From: Labrys miyagiensis
Lineage (GTDB): Bacteria > Pseudomonadota > Alphaproteobacteria > Rhizobiales > Labraceae
DNA length: 64,000 nt
Assembly: GCF_030160835.1 (NCBI RefSeq)
Contig: NZ_BSPC01000007.1
Coordinates: 1 to 64,000 of the forward strand
Direction of reading: 5' to 3'
The notes under the pieces are model-generated. The model did not search any database. It had not been told where the DNA came from and saw only the letters and a program-made list of their open reading frames with translations. Shown piece after piece: positions 33,997-43,370 of this stretch (the first letter of the stretch is position 1; each line of letters begins with the position of its first letter). The translations under genes and the position numbers were made by a program.

Positions 33997-34145
33997 CCGC
34001 GCCCTCTCCGGCTCAGGTTAGCCCCTGCGGACACCTCGTCCGGCTCTTGCAGCGATCACGCAGCCCCCCATCGATGTTCCGCTGGTGGAACGCGCCCCGC
34101 TCGTGTTGAATGAGAAGCCCTGCTGCCGAGCGGAAGAATGGACCG

Positions 34146-34778
34146 ATGCCCCCTTTTGATGTGCTGCTTGCCTTCGTCGTCACCACGGCGCTCTTCGCTC
34201 TCCTCCCTGGCCCGTCGATGCTCTATGCCGCGGCCCGGACGATGGCGGGCGGGCGCCAGGCGGGATTGATGGCGGCGCTGGGTCTTCACCTGGGCGCCTA
34301 TGTCCATGTCGCTGCAGCGGCGGCGGGGCTTTCCGTGCTGTTCCATGCCATTCCGATTGCCTATGCCGCCGTCAAGCTCGCCGGTGCCCTCTATCTGATC
34401 TGGCTCGGCATCTCCCTTGTACGCTCCAGACCAGCGCAGGAGGGCGAGATCGCCGGAAACGGTGCAAGGTCGGCCCGCCAGGCCTTCGTGCAGAGCATCA
34501 CCGTCGAGGTTCTCAACCCGAAGACGGCGCTGTTCTTCGTGGCCTTCCTTCCGCAATTCGTCGTGGGTGCCGCAACCCTGCCGATCTGGCTGCAATTGGC
34601 GATCCTCGGCACGGCGGCCAATGCGATCTTCAGCTTCGGCGACATCGTGGTGGTGTTTCTCGCCGCCTCCATCGTGAACCGGCTGAAGCGCTCCAGCGGG
34701 GTGCAGGCCCTCATGCGCCGGACAGGCGGAACGCTCCTGATCGGCCTGGGTGCGCACCTCGCCTTGCAGAGAGGCTGA
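34146..34778 (+). CDS. LysE/RhtB family exporter
   Basis: 210 residues, six transmembrane helices. The LysE signature at the start is FVVTTALFALLPGPSMLYAAARTMAGGRQAGLMAALGLHLGAYVHV. The mid-protein VEVLNPKTALFFVAFLPQFV is the conserved NPK motif. Such proteins export amino acids or derivatives; the substrate is unknown. A second LysE-type gene lies at 55163, similar in layout but clearly diverged. Start at MPPFDVLLAF. Confidence 0.92.
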   Translation: MPPFDVLLAFVVTTALFALLPGPSMLYAAARTMAGGRQAGLMAALGLHLGAYVHVAAAAAGLSVLFHAIPIAYAAVKLAGALYLIWLGISLVRSRPAQEGEIAGNGARSARQAFVQSITVEVLNPKTALFFVAFLPQFVVGAATLPIWLQLAILGTAANAIFSFGDIVVVFLAASIVNRLKRSSGVQALMRRTGGTLLIGLGAHLALQRG

Positions 34779-35069
34779 CGGCCGCCTCGGGCGGTGGAAA
34801 GGGCAAGTACACGCCTTCCTGAGATCGCCGCTTTACCAAAGGTCGCGCCGGGTCTTTTACACGGTCGCGGGGTGGTTGTGGCCGATTGACAAATCGAGGC
34901 GCCAGCGACATCTTTCATTGTGGCGTGACCTACGCCCAACCTCCCAAGACCCTCCCCAGCACGGTCTTCAACGGAGGCAAAGGGACTTCAGTCTCAGGTC
35001 GCTGTCCGGGTCCGATCGCTTCGGGCGTGGTTGCTGGGGAACTTGCGTCCGGGCGTGAAAGGCCTGACC

Positions 35070-36062
35070 ATGACGCAAAACGGAAACCTCAAGCGCCGTG
35101 TACGCGCTCGCGCCGCCAAGACGGGCGAGTCCTACACCGCGGCTCTCAGACATGTTCGCGAGTCCCCGCCCGAGCATCCCGATGCCAGGTCGGTGCGGCT
35201 GGCCGTCACGCAAACCTCGCTGTTCAACGACCCCCGCGACATTGCGGGGCTTCGGGCCAGCGGAATGGAAATGCGCCGCCTGATGCGCGAGGCCCATGAA
35301 GCCGGGGCGCGCCTCATCCATTTCCCCGAGGGCGCAACCTGCTCCCCCAACAAGCGCATCATGTCCGAAACCGGCCCCGAGGACGTCGGCCTGTCCGACT
35401 GGTCCCGGTTCGAATGGGCCATCCTGCGCGAGGAACTGGACGCCACCAGCAGGCTGGCGCGGGATCTCGGGCTCTGGACGGTGTTCGGCTCGGTGCATCA
35501 GCTCACCCCGCCGCACCGGCCCCATAACAGCCTCTATGTCGTCTCCGATCGCGGGACCCTGGCGACGCGCTATGACGAGCGCATGCTGTCGAACACCAAG
35601 ATTTCGTTCATGTACGCGCCGGGACGGATTCCGATCACCTTCGAGGTCGACGGTGTCCGCTTCGGTTGCGCGCTCGGCATGGAGGCGCACTACCCGGAAA
35701 TCTTCACCGAATATGAAGAGCTGGGCGTCGATTGCGTGTTGTTCTCCACCACGGGCGGGTCGCCTTTCCCGGTGCCGGCCTTCCCGGCGGAGGTGCTGGG
35801 ACACGCGGCCAGCAATTCCTACTGGGTGAGCTTCTCCGCCCACGCCCGGCAAAGCGTGACGGCGCCTTCGGGCATAGCCTCCCCCGACGGCCAATGGGCC
35901 GCCCAATGCTCGAGGGACGGCACGCCGTCTCTGGCAGTCGCGGACATCAGGACGGATCCGCACCATCCGGCGCGGCCGTGGCGGCGCCTGGCGCGCTCCG
36001 ATCTTTACATGCCGCATCAGGTCAGCAGCGATCCGAGAAGCGACAGCCGCAAGGCCTTCTGA
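35070..36062 (+). CDS. Nitrilase-superfamily protein lacking catalytic residues
   Basis: 330 residues. The first 30 (NLKRRVRARAAKTGESYTAALRH) form a basic N-terminal motif seen on other proteins too. The nitrilase fold follows: HFPEGA carries the expected catalytic Glu87. However the Lys position (Y-x-K) reads YDE (E170), and the nucleophile position before ...EAHYPE reads LGMEAHYPE, with Gly203 where Cys is normal. C200 lies three residues earlier but not at the nucleophile elbow. By sequence it looks inactive as an amidase, perhaps a pseudoenzyme. Single gene after LysE. Confidence 0.8.
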   Translation: MTQNGNLKRRVRARAAKTGESYTAALRHVRESPPEHPDARSVRLAVTQTSLFNDPRDIAGLRASGMEMRRLMREAHEAGARLIHFPEGATCSPNKRIMSETGPEDVGLSDWSRFEWAILREELDATSRLARDLGLWTVFGSVHQLTPPHRPHNSLYVVSDRGTLATRYDERMLSNTKISFMYAPGRIPITFEVDGVRFGCALGMEAHYPEIFTEYEELGVDCVLFSTTGGSPFPVPAFPAEVLGHAASNSYWVSFSAHARQSVTAPSGIASPDGQWAAQCSRDGTPSLAVADIRTDPHHPARPWRRLARSDLYMPHQVSSDPRSDSRKAF

Positions 36063-36291
36063 GGAAGCAGAAGCGTCAGCGAGGCCGATTTGCCCGCTGA
36101 CGGCTTGTCTCGCGAGGCGTGCCCCGTCAGACTGGCTGCCCATGCCCCAGGCGGGGGATCACGGGCCGCCATGGGGTTGGAGATCGACCCAGAGCTGGTA
36201 TGCAGCAAGTGCAGCATCCGATTTCCGCTCCGCCACCCCCTCCACAACTCCGGGAGCAGCCTGAAAAAATAGACGCAAGTCATTCGGCAAA

Positions 36292-36370
36292 GCGAGATGA
36301 GAGGATAGAGGATAGAATGCGCCGTCGAAGTCCCCTCGCCCTTTTCCAAACCGAGTCATCTCGCCCCACC
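36292..36370. repeat. F3 element, degenerate copy
   Basis: GCGAGATGAGAGGATAGAGG ... GTCGAAGTCCCCTCGCCC ... GTCATCTCGCCCCACC retains both ends of the F3 hairpin but has lost most of the middle. The rest of the gap 36063-36450 shows no gene. Confidence 0.55.
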
Positions 36371-36450
36371 GTCGAGCGCAATGCGCTTAATGTCGAAATG
36401 CGTGAATCCGGCAGCCACTGTGGAGAAGGACTCCGCGCGCCTCTCCAAGC

Positions 36451-37356
36451 TCATGCCAGCGCCTGCCCCCTGCCCGCCGCGGATACCAGCCACTGCCGTA
36501 CGTCGTTCACGCTCGCCGCATGGCGGGGCTTGCGGGGCGAGACCAGGTAGAAGTCCGAGCCGCCGCGCAACTCCCTCCCGAACAGAGGCACCAGCCGGCC
36601 GGCCGCGAGGTCGCCCTCGATGAAGAGGCGGCTCGCGAGCGCCAGGCCCTGGCCGGCGATGGCGGCCTCGATGGCGAGCGAGGTCTGGTTGAAGCGGATG
36701 TTCTTGGCCGCCGCCGGCGGACCCATGCGAAAGGCCTGCTCCAGGAAGGGCGGCCAGAGATCATGGGCATCGTGCAGGAGGGGATAGCGCCCGAGATTGG
36801 CGCCTTCCTCCGGCCGGCCGAGCTTCTCGATCAGCAGCGGGCTGGCGACGGCGACGAGGACGTGCTCGAAGAGAAGCTCCGCATGCAGCCCCGGCCCGAA
36901 AGGCGGGCGGCCATGGCGAACGGCGAGATCGACGCCGTCGGTCTGGAAATTGGCGATACGGTCATTGGCGACGATCCTGAGGTCGATATCGGGATGGGCG
37001 GCCGTGAAGTCGGGCAGGCGCGGGATCAGCCATCGGGAGGCGAAGGTCGGCGTCACGCTGATGGTGAGGTGCTGCGGCTCCGGCCGCAACGTCCCGGTCG
37101 CTTCCGCGATGAGCTCGAAGGCGCGGCGGATATGGGCGACATAGCTGCGCCCCGCCTCGGTCAGGGCCAAGGTGCGCGGCAGCCGCTCAAACAGCTTCAC
37201 GCCGAGCTCGGCCTCCAGGCCCCGGACCTGCTGGGCGACGGCGCCCTGGGTGACACCGAGTTCCTCCGCCGCGACGCGAAAGTTGAGCTGGCGCGCGGCG
37301 ACCTCGAACACGCGCAGCCCGTTGAGGGAAGGAAGGCGGCGGACACTCTCTGGCAT
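36451..37356 (-). CDS. LysR-family regulator, GcvA type
   Basis: 301 residues. The N-terminal HTH LNGLRVFEVAARQLNFRVAAEELGVTQGAVAQQVRGLEAELGVKLFERLPRTLALTEAG is typical of GcvA-like LysR proteins. An effector domain with SVTPTFASRWLIPRLPDF and VDLAVRHGRPPFGPGLHAE follows. Divergent from the SDR gene at 37484 across 127 bases, so that SDR is its likely target. C-terminus is helical and Ala-rich. Confidence 0.92.
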   Translation of the reverse strand: MPESVRRLPSLNGLRVFEVAARQLNFRVAAEELGVTQGAVAQQVRGLEAELGVKLFERLPRTLALTEAGRSYVAHIRRAFELIAEATGTLRPEPQHLTISVTPTFASRWLIPRLPDFTAAHPDIDLRIVANDRIANFQTDGVDLAVRHGRPPFGPGLHAELLFEHVLVAVASPLLIEKLGRPEEGANLGRYPLLHDAHDLWPPFLEQAFRMGPPAAAKNIRFNQTSLAIEAAIAGQGLALASRLFIEGDLAAGRLVPLFGRELRGGSDFYLVSPRKPRHAASVNDVRQWLVSAAGRGQALA

Positions 37357-37483
37357 CGATAGATTTTCTACTGGATGATGCGCCGGGAACTGGTTCGCGA
37401 TTGCAGCACCGGGATGCTATAGCTAGATCATATTCATGCAGCAGCGGCAAGTTTCTTCACCCACAGCGAATCCCGAGGCAGAC

Positions 37484-38188
37484 ATGGCAGTAGAAAAAGT
37501 AGCATTGGTCACGGCGGGCGGCAGCGGCATGGGAGCGGCTGCGGCGCGCAAGCTCGCGGAGACGGGCTTCAAGGTCGGCATCCTCTCCTCCTCAGGCAAG
37601 GGCGAGGCGCTGGCCGGCGAGCTCGGCGGTGTCGGTGTGACCGGATCGAACCAGTCGAACGAGGATCTCGGCCGGCTGGTGGACCTTGCCGTCGCGCGCT
37701 GGGGCCGCATCGACGTGCTGGTCAACAGCGCCGGCCATGGCCCGCGCGCGCCAATCCTCGAGATCTCCGACGAGGACTGGCATCGCGGTCTCGACACCTA
37801 TCTCCTCAACGTCATCAGGCCCACCCGGCTGGTGACGCCGGTGATGCAGAAGCAGAAGGCCGGCGTCATCATCAACATCTCCACCGCCTGGATCTTCGAG
37901 CCGAGCGCAATGTTCCCGACCTCGGCGGTGTTCCGGGCGGGCCTCGCCTCCTTCACCAAGATCTTCGCCGACACCTATGCGGGCGAGAATATCCGCATGA
38001 ACAATGTGCTGCCCGGCTGGATCGACAGCCTGCCCGCCACGGAGGAGCGCCGCCAGGGCGTGCCGCTCCAGCGCTACGGCACCAGCGAGGAGATCGCCGC
38101 CACCATCGCCTTCCTGGCCTCGGACGGGGCAGCCTACATCACGGGGCAGAACATCCGGGTGGATGGCGGGCTCACGCGTGCGGTGTGA
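37484..38188 (+). CDS. SDR-fold protein without the YxxxK motif
   Basis: 234 residues. The cofactor site ALVTAGGSGMGAAAARKL and VNSAGHGP are kept, as is the Ser strand IINISTAW and the C-terminal ITGQNIRVDGGL. The Tyr/Lys helix, however, reads FPTSAVFRAGLASFTK: neither Tyr nor Lys is at the catalytic positions. It belongs to an atypical SDR group that may bind NAD(P) without classical catalysis. ATG at 37484 follows GAGG; a start at 37436 is possible. Divergent from the GcvA-type regulator. Confidence 0.85.
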   Translation: MAVEKVALVTAGGSGMGAAAARKLAETGFKVGILSSSGKGEALAGELGGVGVTGSNQSNEDLGRLVDLAVARWGRIDVLVNSAGHGPRAPILEISDEDWHRGLDTYLLNVIRPTRLVTPVMQKQKAGVIINISTAWIFEPSAMFPTSAVFRAGLASFTKIFADTYAGENIRMNNVLPGWIDSLPATEERRQGVPLQRYGTSEEIAATIAFLASDGAAYITGQNIRVDGGLTRAV

Positions 38189-38213
38189 GGGGACGGTGGT
38201 TGGGTTAAGCTTG

Positions 38214-38490
38214 GTTGGGCGAGATGAGGCGGTTGAAGACGTGGCGCAACGGTTGCGCCCCCTCGCCCCGTTCTTACGGGGAGAGGATAAAGGTGAGGGG
38301 CAGCGGGACCTCTGAAAGCTTGGTCTATTGCTCGAAAAGCAGGGAAACTGAGCTGCTTGAATCGCGCGCCCGCTGATCGCAACCTTCCTGCCAAAGTTCG
38401 CGCTGCCCCTCACCTCTATCCTCTCCCCGTAAGGACGGGGCGAGGGGACTTCGAGGGCGCGCCTATTCCTCACACGTCCCATCTCGCCCA
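38214..38490. repeat. F3 inverted-repeat element, copy 2
   Basis: GGGCGAGATGAGGCGG ... CCCTCGCCCCGTTCTTACGG ... GTGAGGGGC and the return arm GCCCCTCACC...TCTCCCCGTAAGGACGGGGCGAGG ... CCATCTCGCCCAGCC. An unrelated ~110-base centre separates the arms. It occupies most of 38189-38685; nothing else is visible there. Confidence 0.8.
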
Positions 38491-38685
38491 GCCGCCCTCG
38501 CCCCACCGTTTTATCGCGCCTCCCCTCACGCATTAGCTTCCGCTTCATCGTTCTTCGTGCAAGATTCGTTACAGGGCCGGGCTAGAATGAAGGCGTCGCC
38601 GATTCGTGCGGTGGCCCTCGTGAGTCAGTTCCCGCTGCTGGCGCCGCGGGCGTTGACGGGACGCTTCGACAGGAGAACCGGTCCG

Positions 38686-39675
38686 GTGCGGCTAAGATCT
38701 GCCCTTCTCAACATCGCCACTGTCCTCGGCCTTGCCACCCTTGCGCTGTCGGCCACGCCGCCAGCGCAGGCGGCGGCGCAATCGTCGAGCATTCCGGGCT
38801 GGCTGGCCGCCCATGTCGGCGAAGGCCCGGGCCAGATCGCCCAGCCGGTGCTGCTGCGGGCGCGCTCGCTCTACATGCAGAAGCTGAGTTCCGGGGCGGT
38901 GCGGAATGCCTGCTACTTCGCCATGGACGCCACCCGTCCCAACGATCCCGGCGCGGGGCGCTTCTACATCATCTGCGAATCCGCTCACGCGTTCCGCGCG
39001 ATTGCGGCGGGCCATGGCAGTGGGCGCAGCCTGCCGGGCGCCGCGAATTTCGCCAATGGCAGGGCGTGCGCCAAGAATTTCGGCAATGCCCTGGATTCGG
39101 ACCTGACGGCCGGCGGCCCCTATGTGACGGGCGAGACCAAGACCTCCTTCAAGGGCTATTACCGCACCTCGGGCAAGCAGGACGCCATCTTTATGCGAAC
39201 CTTCCTGCAGTTCGACGGCGAGGGCGAGACCGCCAATGCCCGCCAGCGCGCCATCGGCGGCCATGAGGCCGCGGCGCTGAAAGGCGTGTGCCTGCGCAAG
39301 GAACCGGGCAGCCCCTATGCCGACAGCAACGGCTATGTGCCGTTCGGCAACCTCGTCGATTACACCGGCGGGCGCAGCGACGGTTGCACCAGCTGGTCGC
39401 CCGGCAATATCCAGCAGATCCTCGCGATGGTGAAGGGCAATCCGACGACGCTGTATATCTATCCCGGCGCCGCCGATGTCGACGCGGTGGCGCGGGCCGT
39501 GGCCTCGGGCCAGTCGCCGGCGCGCGCCGGCCTCTACTGGAACGCCTCGTGCCTGAGGGCCATCGGCGCGCCGCATTTCTGGCCAAGGCAGACGCTGGAG
39601 CCGCTCATCGCCCAATACAAGGCGGCCCATCCGCCGGGACCACAACGGCCGACGCCGATCTGCGCGGGGCAGTGA
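38686..39675 (+). CDS. Exported L,D-transpeptidase-like protein (YkuD_2 type)
   Basis: 329 residues from GTG 38686 (AGGAG ten bases upstream), which puts the signal peptide LNIATVLGLATLALSATPPAQA at the very N-terminus; an ATG at 38587 would leave it internal. The domain has RNACYFAMDA, GGHEAAALKGVCLR and GGRSDGCTSWSP, the His and SxGC parts of the murein L,D-transpeptidase catalytic-domain-like family. This family would cross-link or trim peptidoglycan in the periplasm. Several extra cysteines (CYF, CES, CAKN, CLR, CLRAI) could form disulfides. Confidence 0.85.
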   Translation: MRLRSALLNIATVLGLATLALSATPPAQAAAQSSSIPGWLAAHVGEGPGQIAQPVLLRARSLYMQKLSSGAVRNACYFAMDATRPNDPGAGRFYIICESAHAFRAIAAGHGSGRSLPGAANFANGRACAKNFGNALDSDLTAGGPYVTGETKTSFKGYYRTSGKQDAIFMRTFLQFDGEGETANARQRAIGGHEAAALKGVCLRKEPGSPYADSNGYVPFGNLVDYTGGRSDGCTSWSPGNIQQILAMVKGNPTTLYIYPGAADVDAVARAVASGQSPARAGLYWNASCLRAIGAPHFWPRQTLEPLIAQYKAAHPPGPQRPTPICAGQ

Positions 39676-40004
39676 GGGCTGCCGCCCCTGAAGGCGGCGT
39701 CAAGGCCTGAGCCCGCTCATACACCATCGGCCGCGCCAATCCTGCGACGAGCAGGAGCCTGGCGCGAGGCTCGATCCCAGCAATCAAGTAAACCCTTCCC
39801 GTAATCGCCTTCCTGCGGCGAGATTCGGCCGATACATCCGCCTTCCTGCACTGGCACGCGACAGATCTATATCTCGCACGTCCAATAATCCCCGCATCGC
39901 GATACGACGATGCCAGTAATCCAGGGCAAAAAGCGCTGGCTTGAGCGGGGCTTTGCCGACACTATTGCTCGCGAGCAAACCACGCGACCGGGGGGCGGGA
40001 AGCG

Positions 40005-43000
40005 ATGTGGCTGATCCTGTTGGACATATCGGGCTCGATGGCCGACCCCTTCAGCGGAACGATCATTACCGGCGGCCGCCAGCGAACGACACAGGCCAAG
40101 ACCAAGATCGAGGCTGCAAGGGAAGCCCTTCTGCTTCATCTCGAGAGCCTCGGCCGGGCAACGCAGGTGACGATCCTCGCCTTCACGACCACCGCAGAGC
40201 CCATCTTCGAAGGCGCGAGCACCGACATCGCAGCCATTCGCGCGGCCTTGGCCGGCGTCGAGCCGAAGGGAGGCACCGACATCGCAGCCGCCCTGCGGGC
40301 CGCCAAGACACGGCTGGACGCCCATCCGGCCGATCTGCTGGCAAGGATCCTGCTGATCTCGGATGGGCTTTCCGATGCGACGGAGGCCGCCGAGGCTGCT
40401 GCGGAACTGCAGCGCGGACGAATTCCGATCGACGCCATTCTGATCGATACAGCGGAAGCAGGCATCGACCTGATACGACGCGTCGTTGGCGCCAGCGGCA
40501 GCGTGACGAGCGTCACCTCGGAGCCGGGTATGAAAGCGGCGCTCGAGTCGGTCGGCAACGACTTCGCGGCGGAGTTGGCGGCCACGGAGACGGCGCTGCA
40601 AAACCTGCAGAAGGCGGTGGCGCAATCCGCTCCGACGCCGACCAAGGACGATGTCGGGTTCACCCTCGCATCGCCTGGAGAGCTCGCCCAGGATGCCTGG
40701 GCGTCGCTGCTGGTCTTCATGCACCTGGCGAGTCTGACGGATCAGGTGCGCGGCGATGCGCTCAGCACCGGCAGGCTCAAGGGAGCCGATGTCCTGAGCG
40801 CCCCGGTTGCTTCAACGCGGCTGTCGCGAGGCACGGATGTGGTGCTCACGCCCAAGATCCCGGGCTTCGACGTGAACCCGAGATTCGTGCCCACAACCTG
40901 GTTGGAGGATATCAGCAAGAGCGAGTTCCGCATCCGGCCAACCAATGCCCCGCCGGGACCTGTGGTTGGCGAAGTGGAGGTCACGGTACAAGGCCTTGCC
41001 ATCGCCCGCATCCCCCTCTCGATTCAGGTTCGGTCGCCGAAGGAGCCGCGGCCCTCGGACAGCCAGCCGACGCTGAACAGCGCGAGCGCCTTTCGCACGG
41101 TTTTCGCCTCCTATGCGCGGACCGATCTGCCGGTCGTGGAAGCCTGCGCCAAGGTCTACAGGGGTCTCGGTATCTATGTGATCGTGGACAAGCAGGAACT
41201 GCTGGCCGGAGAGGCGTGGCGAAGCGCGATCAAGTTGCTGATTGCAAAATCCGATGCCTTTCAGCTCTTCTGGTCACCCGCGAGCAGCGTATCGGACAAT
41301 GTCAAGGATGAAATAGTGGACGGTTTGGCCATTCAGAGCAATCGCGGTGTCGGCTTTATCCGCCCCACCTATTGGCAAGAGCCTCCCCCGACACTGCCAG
41401 CCAATCTCAGCCATCTGAATTTCGCATTCCTGGATCTGAAAGGCCTGGGAGCATCGCCGGCGCAGGTCCTGCCGCCCCCTCGCGGCCGCGACATCCCTCT
41501 GGAAGGCGCAAGTCCCATCCCGGTGACAGTGTTGCCGCTCATGCCGGATTCCTCTGCCACCGCCAACCGCGAGATAGCCGCCGATACCGCCTTTGCCGTC
41601 CGCTTCATCGAGCAGACCCTCGGTGTCCGCTACTATCCCGTGCCGACCCTGCTGGTCGATCGCTTCACCGTCCGGGCAGTGCGCAAGACGGAAACCGTCG
41701 ATCTCGGACCGTATGAACAGGCTCGCCAAGGCACGCTGCACGACCTGGCCGAACTGCTCCAAGTCGTTTGTCTTGATCTCCATGTCGGCAGGTTTTGGAA
41801 GGATGCCGACTGGGAGATCGCCAAGGCCGCTGCGACGGCGACCGCGCAGCATGCCGGTGTGTCCGCCACCGCCTTCGAGCAGTTGAGGTATTGGTGTGAA
41901 TTCGACCCTGCCTCATGGCTCCTTCCCCCGTGGAGGGACCATCCTGCCGGCCTCGCCGATTGCGCAACTGTGCGGGATGCGGCGGCCCGCGTGGTGGCCT
42001 CTGCCCTGAAGGAGACCGGCGACGGCGCCGACTTGCAGATAGGGCGCTACGAGCTCGATAAAGTCTGGCCCGCATGGCGGGACCGGCTCGAACCGCTCGG
42101 CCTGACGCTTGCCGGCCATTCCTATGCCACGACGATCAGCGGAAGCCGGGCTGCGTTTCGCCAAGGCCTCGGCCTGCTGTGGGCCGACATGGAGCCTGCA
42201 CTTGTGGCCTGCAAGGATCGCTTTGGCGAACGGCCGGCACTCCCTGAGGGGTTCGATGCGTCGCTGAGGCTCGCCGATGCCCTCTGCGACGGCCTTCTGA
42301 TGAAGAGCAAAGGCGAGCCATCCCACGGGCTGGGATTCGTTCGTGGAGAAGTTGAGCCCGAAGGCGGCTGGCGTGCGGCCCATGGGATTCTGCTGGCCGC
42401 CGGGCTTCCCGGTCTGCGCCCGGCGCAACCCTTCATCGAGTTTGCCGACGCCTATTTTGGCGCGGTAGCGCGCATCCTTCACGCGCGCGCGCGTGAAATC
42501 GGCGCTGGGCCGTTTACCAGCGGATATGCCCTGGATTTGGAGATCTGGGAGCGGCTCGTGCCGACAGGCGTCACGGCGGGTCTCGAGACCGTGGCAGCAC
42601 CGAGCTACGGCCAGGATCAGACACCCAAGGTCTATAGGGTGGGACCCGTGAGCGCATTTGCGCAGGCGGTGGAGCGGGCCTGGGCTCAGGCAAGAGCCTT
42701 GTTGACCTCGGCGCAACATCGCAAGTCTTCGACCCTCGCTGTGGTGGACGCCCCCACCTACGGCATTTTTGCCCCGGCGCGCGCCAGCGAGGTGGACGCG
42801 CATCTGTTCGACAAGGCCCGGAATTGGGCGGTGCCTCTAGGTCTGGTGCTGCCCGGCACGGCTCGGGTGCTACTCTGCAGCGATGCTCTCGATGACTTCC
42901 GCGCCGCCGTGGAGACCGAGCGGGCCGCGCCAAACCTGGCCCGGCTGTTTCTGCGCAGCATTCTCGTCCATGAACATTTCCACGCCTATGCGGCGACGTC

Positions 43001-43331
43001 CCCCACGGAGGACGGGCACCCGCCGGCAGGCCCCGGCTTCGAGCAGGTCTGGCAAGATGCGATTCCGGTCAATGAAGCGCTCGCCACCTGGATGCAGGTG
43101 CATCTGGCACGCGACCTGCCGGATCTGTCCGCGAAGGTCTGGGACTACATCAATTTCGGCGAATATCCGACCTGGCCCTATGCCGGGGCTGCGGTGATCG
43201 AGCAGGTCTATGCCAGAAAAGGCCTGGACGCGGTTCGATCGCTGGTGGACCTCTTGCGGTCCGACCCTCCGGCTGCGGTCACGTGGATGCAACGGGAGAT
43301 TGCCAATGCGCCGCATCGGCCGATCATCTAG
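40005..43331 (+). CDS. VWA-TIR-HExxH multidomain protein, putative conflict/immune effector
   Basis: 1108 residues, no signal peptide. Residues 1-~190 are a von Willebrand A domain with a full MIDAS: DISGS (7-11), GGTD (89-92) and ISDG (118-121). Residues ~200-350 hold a helical then beta segment. At ~362-455 lies a TIR domain (FASYARTD at 367-374, IYVIVDKQELLAGEAW, SDAFQLFWS), of the kind that cleaves NAD or signals. Residues 460-980 are mostly unassigned helices. At 989-993 HEHFH gives an HExxH zinc site, with NEALATWM (E1024) as probable third ligand, a gluzincin pattern. The order suggests sensing or assembly (VWA), TIR signalling and proteolysis in one chain. The 329 bases before it are gene-free. 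Confidence 0.85.
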   Translation: MWLILLDISGSMADPFSGTIITGGRQRTTQAKTKIEAAREALLLHLESLGRATQVTILAFTTTAEPIFEGASTDIAAIRAALAGVEPKGGTDIAAALRAAKTRLDAHPADLLARILLISDGLSDATEAAEAAAELQRGRIPIDAILIDTAEAGIDLIRRVVGASGSVTSVTSEPGMKAALESVGNDFAAELAATETALQNLQKAVAQSAPTPTKDDVGFTLASPGELAQDAWASLLVFMHLASLTDQVRGDALSTGRLKGADVLSAPVASTRLSRGTDVVLTPKIPGFDVNPRFVPTTWLEDISKSEFRIRPTNAPPGPVVGEVEVTVQGLAIARIPLSIQVRSPKEPRPSDSQPTLNSASAFRTVFASYARTDLPVVEACAKVYRGLGIYVIVDKQELLAGEAWRSAIKLLIAKSDAFQLFWSPASSVSDNVKDEIVDGLAIQSNRGVGFIRPTYWQEPPPTLPANLSHLNFAFLDLKGLGASPAQVLPPPRGRDIPLEGASPIPVTVLPLMPDSSATANREIAADTAFAVRFIEQTLGVRYYPVPTLLVDRFTVRAVRKTETVDLGPYEQARQGTLHDLAELLQVVCLDLHVGRFWKDADWEIAKAAATATAQHAGVSATAFEQLRYWCEFDPASWLLPPWRDHPAGLADCATVRDAAARVVASALKETGDGADLQIGRYELDKVWPAWRDRLEPLGLTLAGHSYATTISGSRAAFRQGLGLLWADMEPALVACKDRFGERPALPEGFDASLRLADALCDGLLMKSKGEPSHGLGFVRGEVEPEGGWRAAHGILLAAGLPGLRPAQPFIEFADAYFGAVARILHARAREIGAGPFTSGYALDLEIWERLVPTGVTAGLETVAAPSYGQDQTPKVYRVGPVSAFAQAVERAWAQARALLTSAQHRKSSTLAVVDAPTYGIFAPARASEVDAHLFDKARNWAVPLGLVLPGTARVLLCSDALDDFRAAVETERAAPNLARLFLRSILVHEHFHAYAATSPTEDGHPPAGPGFEQVWQDAIPVNEALATWMQVHLARDLPDLSAKVWDYINFGEYPTWPYAGAAVIEQVYARKGLDAVRSLVDLLRSDPPAAVTWMQREIANAPHRPII

Positions 43332-43370
43332 CGTTCGCGTGATCTTGGTCCCCCCTCATAGAAAGACAGA

